Below are positions 1-12,500 of a stretch of 64,000 bases of DNA, in pieces. How positions within the stretch are numbered: the stretch's first letter is position 1; each line of letters starts with the position of its first letter. The stretch spans positions 1,588,001 through 1,652,000 of the forward strand of contig WOAB01000211.1 in NCBI GenBank assembly GCA_027886185.1, in the 5' to 3' direction. The DNA comes from Rheum nobile. Lineage: Eukaryota; Streptophyta; Magnoliopsida; Caryophyllales; Polygonaceae. A program made the position numbers and the translations under genes. A model generated the notes under the pieces. That model did no database searches and had not been told where the DNA came from. It saw only the letters and a list, made by a program, of their open reading frames with translations.

Positions 1-720
1 CGATCAAAGAGATGATCAAGACGTTCACCAGAGGAACGTCAGATTAATGCTCGAAGCGACGAGCTACGAGATAATGGAGATCTGGGGGATCGTAGGGGGT
101 TGATGTTGGGATTCAAGGAAGGAGATAACTCAACTTAACAACTCAAATCAACATGATCTTATTAATGACATAAGTAGTGTTTATATAACACAATTTCGTG
201 GCATATAGCCTTGCAAAAGAAGAAAACTACCTAATGTGAAAGATAAGGAAACTAGATAAAAGATAAGATCTTGTTAAAGAAGCAATTAGGAAATCAAATA
301 ATCTTGGATCATAATTCTTCTTATCTAATCCTAAAGAAATAATAAACTAAATAAAAATGATGGAAATAATAAAAATCAAACAAGGAAAAACGGATTAAAC
401 TATATCTAATAGAACCTAATTAAGGAAAGTGAAAAAAATTCCGTTAGAAATTGCACAACTCTCAGTAAAACTCGATTTTGACTAGCTTTTTGTTGGAATC
501 TTGATTCGACGTAAACTATGAAGTTGTAGATCTTTGAATCAGCTTTCCAACGCATCTTGAATCATCTCGAGGTCAATTTTCTAGCCACAGTTATGGCCGT
601 TTTACTGAAGACTGTCCAGAACCAAACGAGAAGTACCAATTTTGAACTTGTACAAGACTTCACCCTTTACTTGAGTCTCTTCCTTGGAGGCCTTTGATTA
701 ATTCTCCCATGCATGTTGCT
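1..720. repeat. Degenerate LTR-like sequence, no gene seen
   Basis: No protein-coding region is visible. A G-rich stretch at about 80-100 is followed by TGATGTTGGG at 101, or, read on the minus strand, a block ending CCAACATCA there. That is what an LTR edge looks like, but I could not find a partner LTR or a target duplication. The sequence at about 515-620 (knob-like stretch reading 'gaagttgtagatctttg') is of a kind common in plant LTR elements. The assignment is tentative. Confidence 0.3.
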
Positions 721-729
721 ATCACTCGT

Positions 730-922
730 CCTCCCTGAAGCTCTCTTGAAACTCCCTTGGCTTAGGGGAGCTAGGTTGACTTGTAGTGTAGCTCCTCCTA
801 GGTTAGCCAAGCCTTTGCTCAAGCTTCTCATCCATAGCTTGTAAGAGATCTCGCCGAGTTCTTTCAAACAAGGCTTGAATATCTCCACGTGTAAGAGGCT
901 TGTCCTCACTAGCGGCATCCAT
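730..922 (-). pseudogene. Ty3/gypsy gag N-terminal remnant
   Basis: Reading leftward from an ATG at 922, the peptide contains DKPLTRGDIQALFERTRRDL, an acidic-basic helix typical of the first residues of plant gypsy gag proteins. The frame then meets a stop just after EQRLG, and a Ser/Pro-rich stretch follows with further stops. The whole capsid domain is missing, so this is a fragment. A tRNA-Met primer site lies about 1.1 kb upstream on the same strand (2000-2011), which fits a 5' leader feeding this gag. I see no function left. Confidence 0.5.
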
Positions 923-1059
923 GTGGTTCTTCCCTTTGTCTTCCTGCATAGACATAGCAAACACAAGGCAAACAATACATAAATCAGTCGAAAAACGGAT
1001 CCACAAGGTAAGGGTGAAGTACTTCCAAGTGGATTAATTGAACTTATCCTTATCACTGC

Positions 1060-1990
1060 TCTATTCTCCGATCTAAGGGTTGGCCTCTTAGTGGCTCATC
1101 TCTAAGCCGCTTCCAAGACCACTTAGGCTCACACACACTTGGCCTCAGCCCCCACTAGGAAGTCTTACACAAGTGCTTGAAACCACAAGAAGAAAAGTGC
1201 AAGTCTTTACCGGGCACAAGGGTTTGGCTCGGAGTTGTGTTTGGTCAAAAGGTTGCACTTTGGTCAAACACAACTTATGCACGTTATGCAAGTTCAAGTT
1301 ACAAATAATTCACATAAGATAGCTACTAAGTACTTAGTCCCTTACAAGATCACTTTTCAAAATCAAACAACAATTCACTTCACTTGCTCTTTTCTTTCTG
1401 GCTTGACCAACTTTTCTAAGGCCCTCCCTTTTTCGCTTAGGTTGGGTCTTTCTGGTTCAAAGCTTTTTTTTTCTAGAGCTTTGATTTTTTTTGTAAAACA
1501 CAAGTTTGGGAACTTCCCTTACAAACTTGACAAACTTTCAGTTCAACTTGTAACACAACCTAACACTTAGCAATTTATTTCAACAACTCTACTTTGATGG
1601 ACCAAGTACTTTTCCCGTAACTTATGCTTCTTATGTTATATGTGAATCACATAAAGTGCACAAGTAAACAATGAAGTAGTGCAACCTAATAGAATTGAAG
1701 TCGGATATGGTAATTGGAGGTTACAAATTTTGAGTTTAAAGGTTGAGTTAAAGTATGCAATTAATGCGGTCAAATAGAATTGAAGCTAGCTAGTAAATGA
1801 GGATGTTATAGAGCATGTAACGATTGTCATCAACCTCTAGGAGTATGAAGGCTATGGTGCAGACTCACGCAAGACACAAACTCAACAACACAAGACGGCA
1901 ATTGCAAACAAGGCTAGAAAAGTGTACTCGGCAAAACTATAGCAATTTTTTCTTGAAATTTCAAGAACAAGTTTTGGATTGAAACTTACC
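1060..1990. other. Non-coding leader of the minus-strand gypsy remnant
   Basis: This stretch lies between the presumed primer binding site and the gag remnant. Its short ORFs have no recognisable domain. It is AT-rich and reads as an untranslated leader of the minus-strand element. Confidence 0.35.
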
Positions 1991-1999
1991 TTGAATCTA

Positions 2000-2011
2000 G
2001 CTCTGATACCA
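2000..2011 (-). other. Primer binding site, initiator tRNA-Met type
   Basis: The minus strand reads TGGTATCAGAGC, the classical plant LTR-retrotransposon primer site complementary to the 3' end of initiator tRNA-Met. It lies two bases downstream of an LTR-like end (ACATCA at 2014), and the gag remnant follows downstream. This fixes the orientation of the left-hand gypsy remnant as minus. Confidence 0.75.
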
Positions 2012-2013
2012 AC

Positions 2014-2669
2014 TGATGTATCCTTGTCAAGGATCTCTAATCTTCGAGGAAAGATCGTCACCAAAACCCAAGCAAAGTCCTCCTTGGCGCCGACGTTGAC
2101 CTTGCTAGAACAAGCAAGCTTTGGTCCGGGCGTTTGAAGGAAATTGATGCAATTTTGTGAAAGGGATAAACAACTAGAAAGATTGGATAATAACACTAAA
2201 ATTGACCAGAAAAAACGTAGATTTGATTGAGGATAAACACACCTAAATCTCACTACAGTTTGTTCCGATAAACTTACCAAAGAATGAACGTCAAACCTAA
2301 GGCTCTTGAAGCTTTTCTCTGAGAAATGCTCAAGAATATTATCAATATTCAAAGTACTGAAAATGGTGGCTGTAAGCCAGCTTATAAGAGAAAACAAAAC
2401 CCTAATTGTCTTCCAAGTTAATGAAATACTATAAAGAGAGACCTTTGGTGGTCTGGTAGAAAATCAACTCCATTTGCCTTATATTTTGGATATGAAAGTG
2501 GAAATCCCATGTGCCACGTCACCACAAAATATGAGAGCAATTGCACAAGCCAATTCTGTGATAGCCTCATTTTATTGTCTTGACACTGCCGGCGTTGGGG
2601 CCTTCTTGACATCCAATGCCATCACCGAGCAAACCTTCAAACTCTCTGACACTCCTAGGGCCCAATGAC
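2014..2669 (-). repeat. LTR-like block upstream of the minus-strand primer site
   Basis: On the minus strand the block could run from TGTCATTGGG (2669) to GGATACATCA (2014), directly before the primer site. The left boundary at 2014 is supported by the primer site. The boundary at 2669 is a guess, because the gypsy-like coding remnant at 2670-3243 continues in the same direction and the LTR may be longer. The 171-codon open frame inside it (1882-2397, minus) resembles no protein and is taken as chance. Confidence 0.4.
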
Positions 2670-3243
2670 ATGTAGTGATGTCAAAAGTAGGTGGGCCAAG
2701 TTTAACCTCATTTGGAGTAACTTGGCCTGGTGAGCGTCGCAGTCCTCTATCTTGGCCAATGTCCCGCGTCAGGGGTTTTTCTTGAATGAGTGCCATCACC
2801 GAACCATTGAGCACTTGGATCGGCGCTTCATAGTTTATAAGGCCTATTTTTATGCCTTCTTGAAGTAGCTTGGCCTGGGCCCTTGTGATAACCCCTTTTG
2901 CGTGGGAAGTGTCGAGGTGGCCTTAATTGACCCTAGCTAGCGCTCGGGCGCCCGTTCTTGTAAGTGGCGTTGTAGGAGCTGGGTAGGATTTCTCTGGCGC
3001 TCTTGTGCTCCTTTGGACATGCACCTCCAATGCCTCATCCTTCTCCAAGATGGCCTCCTTTGGTGATGAGTTGCCTAGAGTGCCTCTTTGCCCTAGTGTT
3101 GCTGTCAGCGGCATCGGCGTTGCCTCTGCCGCGGCTTTGTCATTGGCCTCTAGCTCTGGCTCATCCTTGGCACTTGATGGAGTGGTTGTATCTTGAGGTG
3201 AAGCAGCTTGATTCACATCACATGTACCCTTACATTTTAACAA
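2670..3243 (-). pseudogene. Ty3/gypsy 3'-end coding remnant
   Basis: On the minus strand two copies of a Thr-Arg-basic motif appear, PLTRTGARALARVN and, in another frame, GVITRAQAKLLQEG followed by LINYEAPIQVLNG. Motifs of the form GPxTRxxAK occur near the end of the pol reading frame, or the start of the LTR, in several plant gypsy families. The gypsy element at 6015 has the comparable GPVTRVRARAI inside its LTR. Frame changes and stops show it is dead. It could belong to the LTR at 2014-2669 rather than to a separate element. Confidence 0.4.
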
Positions 3244-3667
3244 TTTTATTTTCCATTAGGTCGATCGATCTTTATGATGACGTTGATTAGCGGTGGGGAT
3301 TGGAGGATCTGTGGTGATACTTGGGCTTACAAAGGCTTGAAAAGGGAAAAAGGAATTATGGTTTCTGATACAACATGGTATGATGATTTAAGGCACAAAA
3401 TATTCGAAAAACTGTTGGTTGAGAATGAAAGGTTCGAACTTAAGTTGAGGTATACTTCACCACATAGTCTCAGTTTACCGCCTTTTGATCTTACCTACGA
3501 TGATGAACTTGATGCATACAAGTTTCTTAGCTTGAAATCTGCTAAGGATGAGGTCTGTCCAATAGAACTGTATGCAAGCTTGATAGTGAAGAGGGACAAG
3601 AACTTTGCTATATAGTATTTTGAGAAGAAACATTGCGTGCAAAATGTATATTTGAATAAGGTGCATG

Positions 3668-4430
3668 AAATAGAAGTACCGTTAAGTGCACCAGAGGTTA
3701 CACAAACTCAACCATGGGTCTAGAATTCTTGGATGGAAGGTGAAGAAACAAATGGTGACAGGATGTTGGATGATATAATGCAAGATGATGTTGTACATGA
3801 TGAAAATGGAACACCTTGCACATGTGACAAGATATTTAACAAGGGTGACCAGAAAAAGAAGATAATTTTTTTCAAAGAATGGTTTTGCTAGAAATCAACC
3901 CCATTAGCCGTTGTGTCACTAAGTAATGACGATGAAGAAGTTGTTGTGTCCGCGCAATGAAGCATAGAGGGCGTGACCTAGCTATACTCGTTGGCGATGA
4001 TGAAGCAAATTAAAATGTAGCGGTGAAGATGTAAACGTTGAAGATGGTCACATAAGGATGAGGGATTCAAAGGTGGGTATGGATTCGAGGGGGGTATGGA
4101 TTTCGAATTTCTGAATGATGTAGATAAGGAAGAAGACAAGTATTACCGATCAATGGATGAGTAAGGTGAATGGGCTAATTTTCAAGATGTAGAAGTCGAT
4201 CATGAAGCTAATAGGGTTAAAGAGATAAGGGTTGGAGAATTTTTTATATGAAGGAGTTGAAGGATGCTCTAACTACAATAGCTTTGCAGGATTATTTCCA
4301 ACTAATTGTGAAAAAGTCTGATAAAAAGACATATGTAGTAGGGTGCATCAACAAGGCATGCAAGTTAGGCTGTCGTGGTTCAATATATCGTCAAACTGAT
4401 TAATTTGCGGTTCGGAAGCTTGTTGGGACC
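3668..4430 (+). repeat. Tandem duplication unit 1 (763 bp) in the MULE relic
   Basis: This unit and 4431-5193 align end to end with a constant offset of 763 bases, checked at GAAGTACC (3673 and 4436) and GCTTGTTGGG (4418 and 5181). They differ by scattered substitutions. The duplicated stretch holds the acidic linker and the DNA-binding domain of the MULE relic. Confidence 0.9.
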
Positions 4431-5193
4431 AAATGGAAGTACCGTTAAGTGCACTAGAGGTTACACAAACTCAACCTTGGGTCTAGAATTCCAGGATGGA
4501 AGGTGAAGAAACAAATGGTGACAAGATGTTGGATGATATAATGCAAGATGATGTTGTACATGATGAAAAGGGAACACCTTGCACATGTGACAAGATATTT
4601 AACAAGGGTGACCGAAAAAGGAAGATAATTTTTTTCAAAGAATGGTCTTGCTAGAAATCAACCCCATTAGCCGTTGTGTCACTAAGCAACGACGATGCAG
4701 AAGTTGTTGTGTCCGCGCAACGAATCATAGAGGGCGCGACCTAGCTATACTCGCTGATGATGATGAAGCAAATTAAAATGTAGCGGTGAAGATGTAAACA
4801 CTGGAGACGGTCACATAAGGATGAGGGGTTCAAAGATGGGTATGGATTCGAGTGGGGTATGGATTTTGAATTTCTGAATGATGTAGATAAGGAAGAAGAC
4901 AAGTATTACGGATCAATGGATGAGGAAGGTGAATGGACTAATTTTCAAGATGTAGAAGTCAATCATGAAGTTAATAGGGTTAGAGAGATAAGGGTTTGAG
5001 ATTTTCTTATACGAAGGAGTTGAAGGATGCTCTAATTACAATAGCTTTGCAGGATTGTTTCCAACTAATTGTGAAAAAGTCTGATAAAAAGACATATGTA
5101 GTAGGGTGCATCAACAAGGCATGCAAATTAGGCTGTCGTGGTTCAATATATCGTCAAAATGATTAATTCGCGGTTCGAAAGCTTGTTGGGACC
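4431..5193 (+). repeat. Tandem duplication unit 2 (763 bp) in the MULE relic
   Basis: Second copy, joined head to tail with no spacer. The sequence after it (5194 onward) continues the MULE reading (HICGC-type Cys motif region), so the duplication arose inside the gene rather than at its edge. Confidence 0.9.
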
Positions 5194-6009
5194 CATATAT
5201 GCGGATGCAATACAGATATGATCATGACAAACATGCCACTACATCCATTATTGTTGAAAAGGAAGCCCTAATGGCTAGAGAAATACAAACCGCCATGAAT
5301 GATGTGGAAATTAATGCCAGTTATCACAAGGCGAATCCATCACACATTATAGCCAAAGACATAATACGAGGTACTGCGTAGGAAAGTTACAGTCAAATGC
5401 ACTCGTGGTTGTCCATGTTGGAAAAGTTAAACCCTAGCCCGCACACAACTATTACCACAAATCCAACAATCGTTTCAAGTATTGCTTCTGATCATTGGGT
5501 GTGTGGATAAGGGCACTTCCACAACTGAGAAAGGTATGTTTATTACATTAAACCTACATAGTAAAAATGCACAGGCATGATAAATATGTATATATGACAG
5601 GATATGAAACATGATTCAGGTGACAAGATACGTGTGCATGGGTGACAGGATATGAGACATATTTCACGTGACAATCTATATCTTTAAGTGTTGTTTTGTC
5701 AATAATGTTCGCAGATTATATCGGTGGATGGAGTGCATCTGAGTGGAAAATATTGTGGCCATCTCCTTCTAAATATTGCCCAAGATGACAAAAGAGGCAT
5801 TTACCTTCTGGCATTTGCATTGGTTGACAAAGAGAATGATGCGTCTTGGTCATTTTTCTCCAGGTTGATGAAAGTTGTTTTACCCGACAACCAAGAAGGA
5901 GTATACGTCTCTGATCGTCACACGAGTATTTCCATGGGGTTAAAGAAACCACAATCTTGTTGGTCATGGCTTTTGCATTTATCATATATTAATTGTACTC
6001 AACTAATGT

Positions 6010-6014
6010 ATGGG
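6010..6014. other. Target site duplication ATGGG (left) of the gypsy element
   Basis: ATGGG directly precedes the 5' LTR and recurs directly after the 3' LTR at 17615-17619. A perfect 5-bp duplication is the signature of LTR-retrotransposon integration. Confidence 0.9.
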
Positions 6015-6959
6015 TGATGGCTCCCTACCCTTACCCTTGACGGAGAAGGACGAGGAGGACAAGATGAGTGTTTGCTCCAATGGACCCGTGACTAGGGTGC
6101 GCGCACGAGCCATCTCGCAAGCAACCCAATCCTTGGTCACGAGATGCCTCACCAGCTTCGGCAATGCCACCGTACCCACCAAGGTCACCTTCTTGACCTT
6201 TTTGGTTTTTGAGGTTATGTAGCCGAGCCATTGCAAGTGCCCTCCCTGTCGTGCGCCCCTTGTCGAGCGTCCTCCGCGATGCGCTACCTCGCGTGCCTTT
6301 GCGATGCACACCATGTCGTACCCCCTTGCGGCGTGTCCCATGTTGCGTGCTCCCTATCTAGCTTTCCATACTTAGTCATTTTGACATTTGTTACTATTTT
6401 GGGATTATGGCTATTTTGAGTGTTTTATGCTTGGGCGTGGCACGTCAAGTGTCGTGGAATGCTAGTCCAAGCCCGTTGGTTTTATTATTATTTCTATCTT
6501 CCTAGATTAGGTTTAGCATATAAATACTTGTTTTTCGTCATTGGAACAATCACGTTTAATTTGCTTAAGGTATCAGAGTTGAGGTTATCTCCTTACTTGA
6601 GCTTTAGGCGTCATACTATCTAGTTTGTTGTGGTTTTCCAAATCAAGACTCATCTCTTTGAGTCCAAGAAACGATCATCCTTTGATCGTCAGAAAGATCC
6701 TCTCTTGGATCTCAAAAAGGCCATCCCTTTGGTCCTTGCAACCTCGATCTCTTTTGAGTGCACTACGATCCCCTTTCGGGTTTTCGTGCAATTTAACAAG
6801 GGTTTTCACCCAAGGTTTCCTCGCAACCAACGAGAGTCATGCCATCACTTTGGTGAGCGAGAAACCTCCACGACGCGAGTGAGACCAAGTTTGTCTCTTG
6901 GCTTGACTTAGTTGCGTTCCCGGGCATTAGCGATCATCATAACGGGGACGTTTGCATCA
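6015..6959 (+). repeat. 5' LTR of the gypsy element
   Basis: Starts TGATGGCTCCC and ends GACGTTTGCATCA. It matches the 3' LTR along its length. A coding-like stretch near its start reads NGPVTRVRARAISQA, the tail motif of many gypsy polyproteins, so the LTR probably contains the last codons of pol. The sequence TATAAATAC at about 6519-6528 is a plausible TATA box for the element's own transcription. Confidence 0.92.
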
Positions 6960-6961
6960 AC

Positions 6962-6974
6962 TGGTATTAGAGCC
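6962..6974 (+). other. Primer binding site of the gypsy element
   Basis: TGGTATTAGAGCC lies two bases after the 5' LTR. It differs at one position from the initiator tRNA-Met primer site TGGTATCAGAGCC. Confidence 0.88.
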
Positions 6975-7870
6975 ATTGTCAAGCTAAGTTTTTTCTTGTC
7001 TTTTCTTGCGAATTTTGAATTTTTATTGCGTAAAAAGCCCCAAATGTTGAATTTTTTTCACCCACCACCGTCGCTATTGCCGCTACTCCACCGCTTCCGC
7101 CCCTGTCGGCTGCATTCCCCCTTGAGTGTCGCCCGCTGTCATTCCTTACTTACGTCTGAAACCCTAGGTTGATCAAAGTCTCCCAAGACTAAGCTCTTTG
7201 GCTTTTCAAAGTTGTTAGCCAAATCTTACCATATCTTATCTCTTTCCTTAAGTAGCATTATCTTTCTTTTCTTGCAAGTAGATAACTTTTCCTTTTAATT
7301 CTTTTTGATCTTTTTCTCTTTTTAATTAATTGATAGAAGTGTATGCTAGGATTTTGTTTCCATAATTCTTGTTGCACGAAATATCTTCTCTCATAAGAAA
7401 ACTCTATCTTGTGATATTCTTTCTAAAAAAATAAAAATATCTTGCGGCTGACTAACAAAAACTTGTCTTCTAAGAAACACTAAAATTTATAAGGAAGAGC
7501 AAAAAGAAAGCCAAAGGCGGTCTAGGGCAAAGCCCTATTCACCACGATGCATAATCCACTAAGCACATTTCTCCGTTTCTCTACGCAACACAACAATCAA
7601 AAGGTTTCAACTTTCTTGCTTGTTTTCATGACGAATAATTTTAAAGATTTGAATTTGATCTGACTTGATAAGGACGCTTGTTTGGATTGATTGTGTGTTA
7701 TCTCTTGCTTCCTGCCTGATGTCAAACCTCTCCCTCCTCACGAGAAGCCGAAATTAGTTTCCCTTATGCAAAATTTTTCTAGGTTCCATGAGAGACAACG
7801 ACTTTGGTTTCTTTTTCCTTGATTCGTTTGATCTCTTGCTTGTTTTATGATCATCATAGGTAGCTTTTCA
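6975..7870 (+). other. Untranslated leader of the gypsy element
   Basis: About 900 bases between the primer site and the first gag ATG, pyrimidine-rich and without a recognisable protein. This is the normal position of the leader and packaging region. Confidence 0.6.
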
Positions 7871-9490
7871 ATGGACACCGTGAGCCAACCCGCTAATCAA
7901 TCTGTCTACACCTAAAGCATTTGCAACACGCAGGACGCCTATGCAAAGCTACAAGCCTAACTCGTTGCGAAGGAAGTCGAGCTCGCCGAGCGCAACGAAG
8001 CCAACCATGTGGCACTGCAGGAGCGCGAGGCCAAGATAGCGCGATTGTGTATTGCCAATAGCATCCGTGCGATCCCCATGGTCAATCCCACAACGCAGTG
8101 GAATGACGTGCCTGCCGACGCCGCCCAGTCTCGCAGAAAGGAGCATGTTGCCGCCCACATGGTGCACCCCACGCGACTACACTCCCAGGTTGAGAGTTAC
8201 CACAACCAGCCAGGGCGCATTGACGCGCATGAGCACTATGGCCCAACCCTAGCACGCCATGACCCCTATGATGATGAGGCCTACGACGTTGACCCCTCTT
8301 GTAATTTTTGGTTTTCAAGGGACCCCTATCCCTATGTCAACATGCAAGACCGCATGAGGACCGCTTAATGCGCGCTACAACAACGCCAGTGAGACGGAGC
8401 ATAACAATAGTGACTTCAACGACTTCGCCGATGACGACGAAGACTTGGAAGCCACGGCTTGCCCCCCCCCCCCCCCTCCCAAAGTCCCTGATGTTGGTGA
8501 TCCCTTTTTTGACTACGATGAGGATGAAGACTACATCCCTGGAGGAAGTGTGCCATTGAGCGACGAGTTCTATATTCCTTCCCCGCACGACAGTTGCATC
8601 CCATAGAAGACATGACACCGCAAACTACGCGACTCGCGCCGTGACATGCCCCCGCCTCGCGACGCTCGACGTGACCGCCAACACCAACCTATGAACCCGC
8701 CTATGGTTCATACCCAACGACGTGATATTAAGGTAAAGCTCGATAACTTTGCTGGTGAATATGATGCTTCTAAATTTCTTGAATGGCAACAATCCACGGA
8801 GTATGTTCTTGCCCACTGCCAATATTTGGAGCATGAGAAGGTCAAAATTGCAACCTTGCATTTCACTAGAGTCGCCCGTGCTTGGTGGTTTCGCCTTACG
8901 TGTGAGCGTGCTACGAGACAGTTGGATCCAATTTCAAGTTGGAACCAACTTATCTATGTGATGACTAAGCGTTACGTGCATGCATACTACAAAGAAGACA
9001 TGCGTTTCAAGATTGCCATGGAGACGCAAGGATCTCGCACCCCGCTTGAGTTCTTTGCCGAGTACGAGGAGATGTGTCACAAGCCTTGCGTGCACCTTGC
9101 TCCTTCGGCTATGAGGTCCATTTTTCTACGTGGTATAGACATTGAGGTTCGCGAACAACTCAAGATCCTCAACATTAAGGACCTCAACACCATGAGTCAC
9201 ACGGCTATGGAGATTTACGCACAACTCTAAAGGAAAAAGAAGGCTTCTTGGTCACCTTCCAACCCCAGGTATGGTTTTAACCCAAGTTCCAATTATTTTC
9301 ACTAATTTTGTGCACAACTCTTCGCAGCCCAGGAATGCCCCCGTGACGCCCGTTGTGGCGCCCCTCGCGACACTCCCCCTGCGCGCGTCAGCGCACCGCC
9401 AACGCGCCCTAGGATGACCATGCTCGCGACCGTGTGTACTTCAAGTGTCAAGGCCACGACCATCTTTAGCGGGACTATCCCAACAAAAAG
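7871..9490 (+). pseudogene. gypsy gag (capsid and zinc knuckle), degenerate
   Basis: The likely start is the ATG at 7871 (MDTVSQPANQ), in frame with the open stretch 8009-8368. Two stops already lie between them. The retrotransposon gag (capsid) domain is in 8646-9230: DNFAGEYDASKFLEWQQSTE, then ARAWWFRL, then TPLEFFAEYEEMC, the family signature spacing. A zinc knuckle follows at about 9440-9490 but is damaged: the first and last Cys are Tyr and a stop falls inside (YFKCQGHDHL, stop, RDY). A run of 15 C at 8462-8476 separates the two open parts and coincides with a frame change. Confidence 0.85.
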
Positions 9491-9550
9491 TGAGTCCTCT
9501 TCTCCCAGGCTCGCTACGAGTCTTTTCATGATGAGCCACTTGACAACGAC

Positions 9551-12500
9551 TGTAACACCCCCAATATGGTTGTGCAAATTCGGACCAGACCGGACCGAAA
9601 ATGTCCGGACCGGACCGAGGGAATTACAGTTCGGTCCTCGGTCCACATATTTCTAAAATTCCGGTTTGGTCCAAACCCGGCCGGTTTCCGGTCCGGACCG
9701 GATGGACCGGTTTTTTTTATTGTTTTTAATTTTATTTTATGTATTTATTTTATTTATTTTTTTGATGAAAATTAATTTCTCATTCTTACACTTCGCAAAT
9801 GGACACCTAATATTCTCTTCGTCCATCAAATGCACTTGGGATTTTGCAAAGCGGATGAAATTTTCAACTCCATCAAGAAATTCTTCATTCCAACCGCCAC
9901 CATTTGAAAGATGTCGAATATACATCCAATGACGTGTATCCATCTGAAAATTACCAAGTAGATATTGTTAGAATCATTATATATATATTACCAATTCTAA
10001 TTATTGAGATCTATATAAGTGTCTATTTCAGATATGAAAGCAACATGTAATTAGTTGCTTGTAAGAAATTCATTTTCGAACAAAAAATGTAATATATAAG
10101 TGTCTATTTCATTTCTTTTTTCACGAGAGATAAATTTCAGTGATCATTAGTAGTTTTTCAAGTAGCAAACTGACTTCCTGCTTTAATTTTGTTTCAAAAG
10201 CAATTTCGAGACGTACTCAAATCACACACAACAAATAAATTATAATTAGATAATTTATTCAATATCGAAATTTGAAGGATACAATGTCTCGATTTCTAAT
10301 TGAATTTATTTAACTCTTAAATAAATCAATTTCAAGGCTTTTTGAAAAAACAATTATTTATACGATACTAAAAATCAATTAGTCTTATATTCTAAAAAAA
10401 TCATATCATAAATAAATTGATCCAATAATTTATTTATGATCCTGATAATTTCTCACCCAAAATATTATCTAGATGAAGAGATATAATTTAACCATTTATA
10501 ATACAAGATAATATTCCAAAAAATTCTATTTTAATTTTATTTAATCCAAATAAAATTAATTTGGCCTAACATAATTTTTAACGAATCTAGATTAATGTAA
10601 TTAACCAAGATTAATCAAAACAAAGCCAAAATCAACAAAAAGTGCACGGTCGAACCATTACCAAACGAACTCGGTGGACACTTGCCAGAGATCGGAGCAA
10701 TTAGCCTTCGTCGGACCACCATCGGGTCTGAGGTTAGAGGGCTTATGAAGAGGGCTAAATCCTTGGATGAACGGCCACAAAAACTCGGTTTGGGTTCTTT
10801 GAGTTTGGGAGCGAAATTGGATGAATTGGGTGAACGATTGAATGGGTATTTATAGGGCTAATGTAGCCTTGAATGTCCTTAACTTAATCCGCAAGAATTG
10901 CCTCCCAATTCAATCGGATGAGGACGAATTGTGCATAATTCAATTCGCACGACCGAACGGTGGTAATTGTTTCAAGGACAAAATCTAGGCGTTTCCTCCC
11001 ATAATAACATCAATTGATTGAGGGATTTAATGCACAAGATCCTAATCTTCAATGCGCATGGGTTAATTGGAAGAAACGAGTCGAACAAATGGGTTGAAAT
11101 GGCCATTGAAGGAGCTTGCGGGCTGTGCGTTTTTTTAAGCTTTGGCTGGAGGTTGAAGATGACCATTCCCATTAATTAAACACGCCAGCCCCCTCTTTTG
11201 CCTTAATTATGCATTTTTGCCCAACTTTTTAAGTTGTGGCAAAAATGCCTTTAATTTAACTTTTAAAATACACAATTTACCCAAACTTAATTATAACTTA
11301 TCCTAAGTTTATTATACATTTTAACCCAAATTTAAGTTAAAGGAAAAAATAATTTAGGCTAGTTTTAAGCTTAAATCACCATTTTTTATAAACTTAACCA
11401 TTTTTAACTCTTAATTAACATTTTGTTGATCTTAACTTAAATAATTAAAATTAAATTGATAAGTTTATTTAAATTATAATTAACATAAGGTTAATCATAA
11501 TTTAGACCATTCATACCTTAAAGAAATAACATACTTAGGGTATTTATTTATCCCGTCATGGATAAACATAATAATTCTTACAACCTTTATTATTATATTT
11601 AAATTTTAAAACTACATTCATTGTTATGCTTATTTATTTATTTGTACACCCTACTATTATAACCAGACCTAGCAAAATATGACCCGACCCGGTAACCCGA
11701 CCCGTTCCAACCGAATTTTTCTGGGTCATAACCTGTAAAGTTGAACCCGAAACCCGTTTTCAAACAAACCCGATGACCTAGAAAATTTTTGGGTCAAAAC
11801 GGGTCGGGTCGGGTTAGGTCAACCCGACGGGTCCAAAAAAAAGGCGGGAAAATGAAAAAAAAAATACCGCTCACTAAAAAAAACACTCACCCGGGGAAAT
11901 TTTAGGGTTTATTATTTCAGAACTTCAACCCTGCACTGTGCAACTCCTCTCCTCTCCTCGCCTCAAGCCTTGCGCGGCTGCGCCTCTCCTCGCCTCATAC
12001 TGCTCACTCACTCATCGTCGCCGATCCACCACGCCACTATCATCTTCGCACCTCCAGCGGCCGTGATAACTCCCTTCACCGGTTGTCCGTTCACAGTTGG
12101 TGTCGGGTTCGAACACCATGTTCGTCTCTTCATCTCTGATACGGCTCCGCTTGTCAAGGGCTTTCCCGTTTCTGCTAATCCTCACCACTTCAAGGTTCGA
12201 TTTTTTTTATTTCTTTCCCGGTTTTCTTGATTTGGAGATTAAGATTTCAAGTTTACTTGCCTTACATTGATTTTTTTTTTTATTCTCACCGCTTCAAGCG
12301 CTACATTATTTCATCAATTCTTCTTTGCATGTTAGATTGTGCAATGTTTTGTGCATTTTTAAATTCTGTAGTTGATTTAAGCAAGTGATTTAGGGGTTCC
12401 AATTTTCTGCATGTTCTCTTGAATTAGTTGTTGTTTCATCCTTGATTCCTTGTTGGTACAGTAGCCAGAGAGTTATTGTTTAATTGGCATGATTTATTGT

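Larger units (their letters stand above)
3274..6009 (+). pseudogene. Mutator-like (MULE) transposase relic, interrupted by a gypsy element
   Basis: A broken MULE transposase gene can be followed in pieces. 3274-3615 is an open N-terminal segment starting near MMTLISGGDWRICGD. A DNA-binding region reads KELKDALITIALQDCFQL and then a Cys motif VVGCINKACKLGCRGSIYR, the pattern of the MuDR-type DNA-binding domain; it is present twice. 5724-5980 holds the start of the catalytic core, VDGVHLSGKYCGHLLLNIAQ followed by YLLAFALVDKENDASWSFF, which matches the MULE transposase domain, with the first catalytic Asp in VDG. Stops and frameshifts lie between the pieces. The gypsy element starts five bases after 6009, and the reading frame seems to resume briefly after 17620. 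It is an old relic with no capacity for transposition. Confidence 0.7.

Noticed and set aside
1882..2397. Minus-strand frame of 171 codons
   Set aside because: It covers the primer site and LTR-like block, has no domain, and is Ser/Leu-rich as expected from AT-rich LTR sequence.
6003..6419. Overlapping frames on both strands at the start of the gypsy element
   Set aside because: They lie in the 5' LTR. Only the short GPVTRVRARA stretch has a plausible origin, as the tail of pol.
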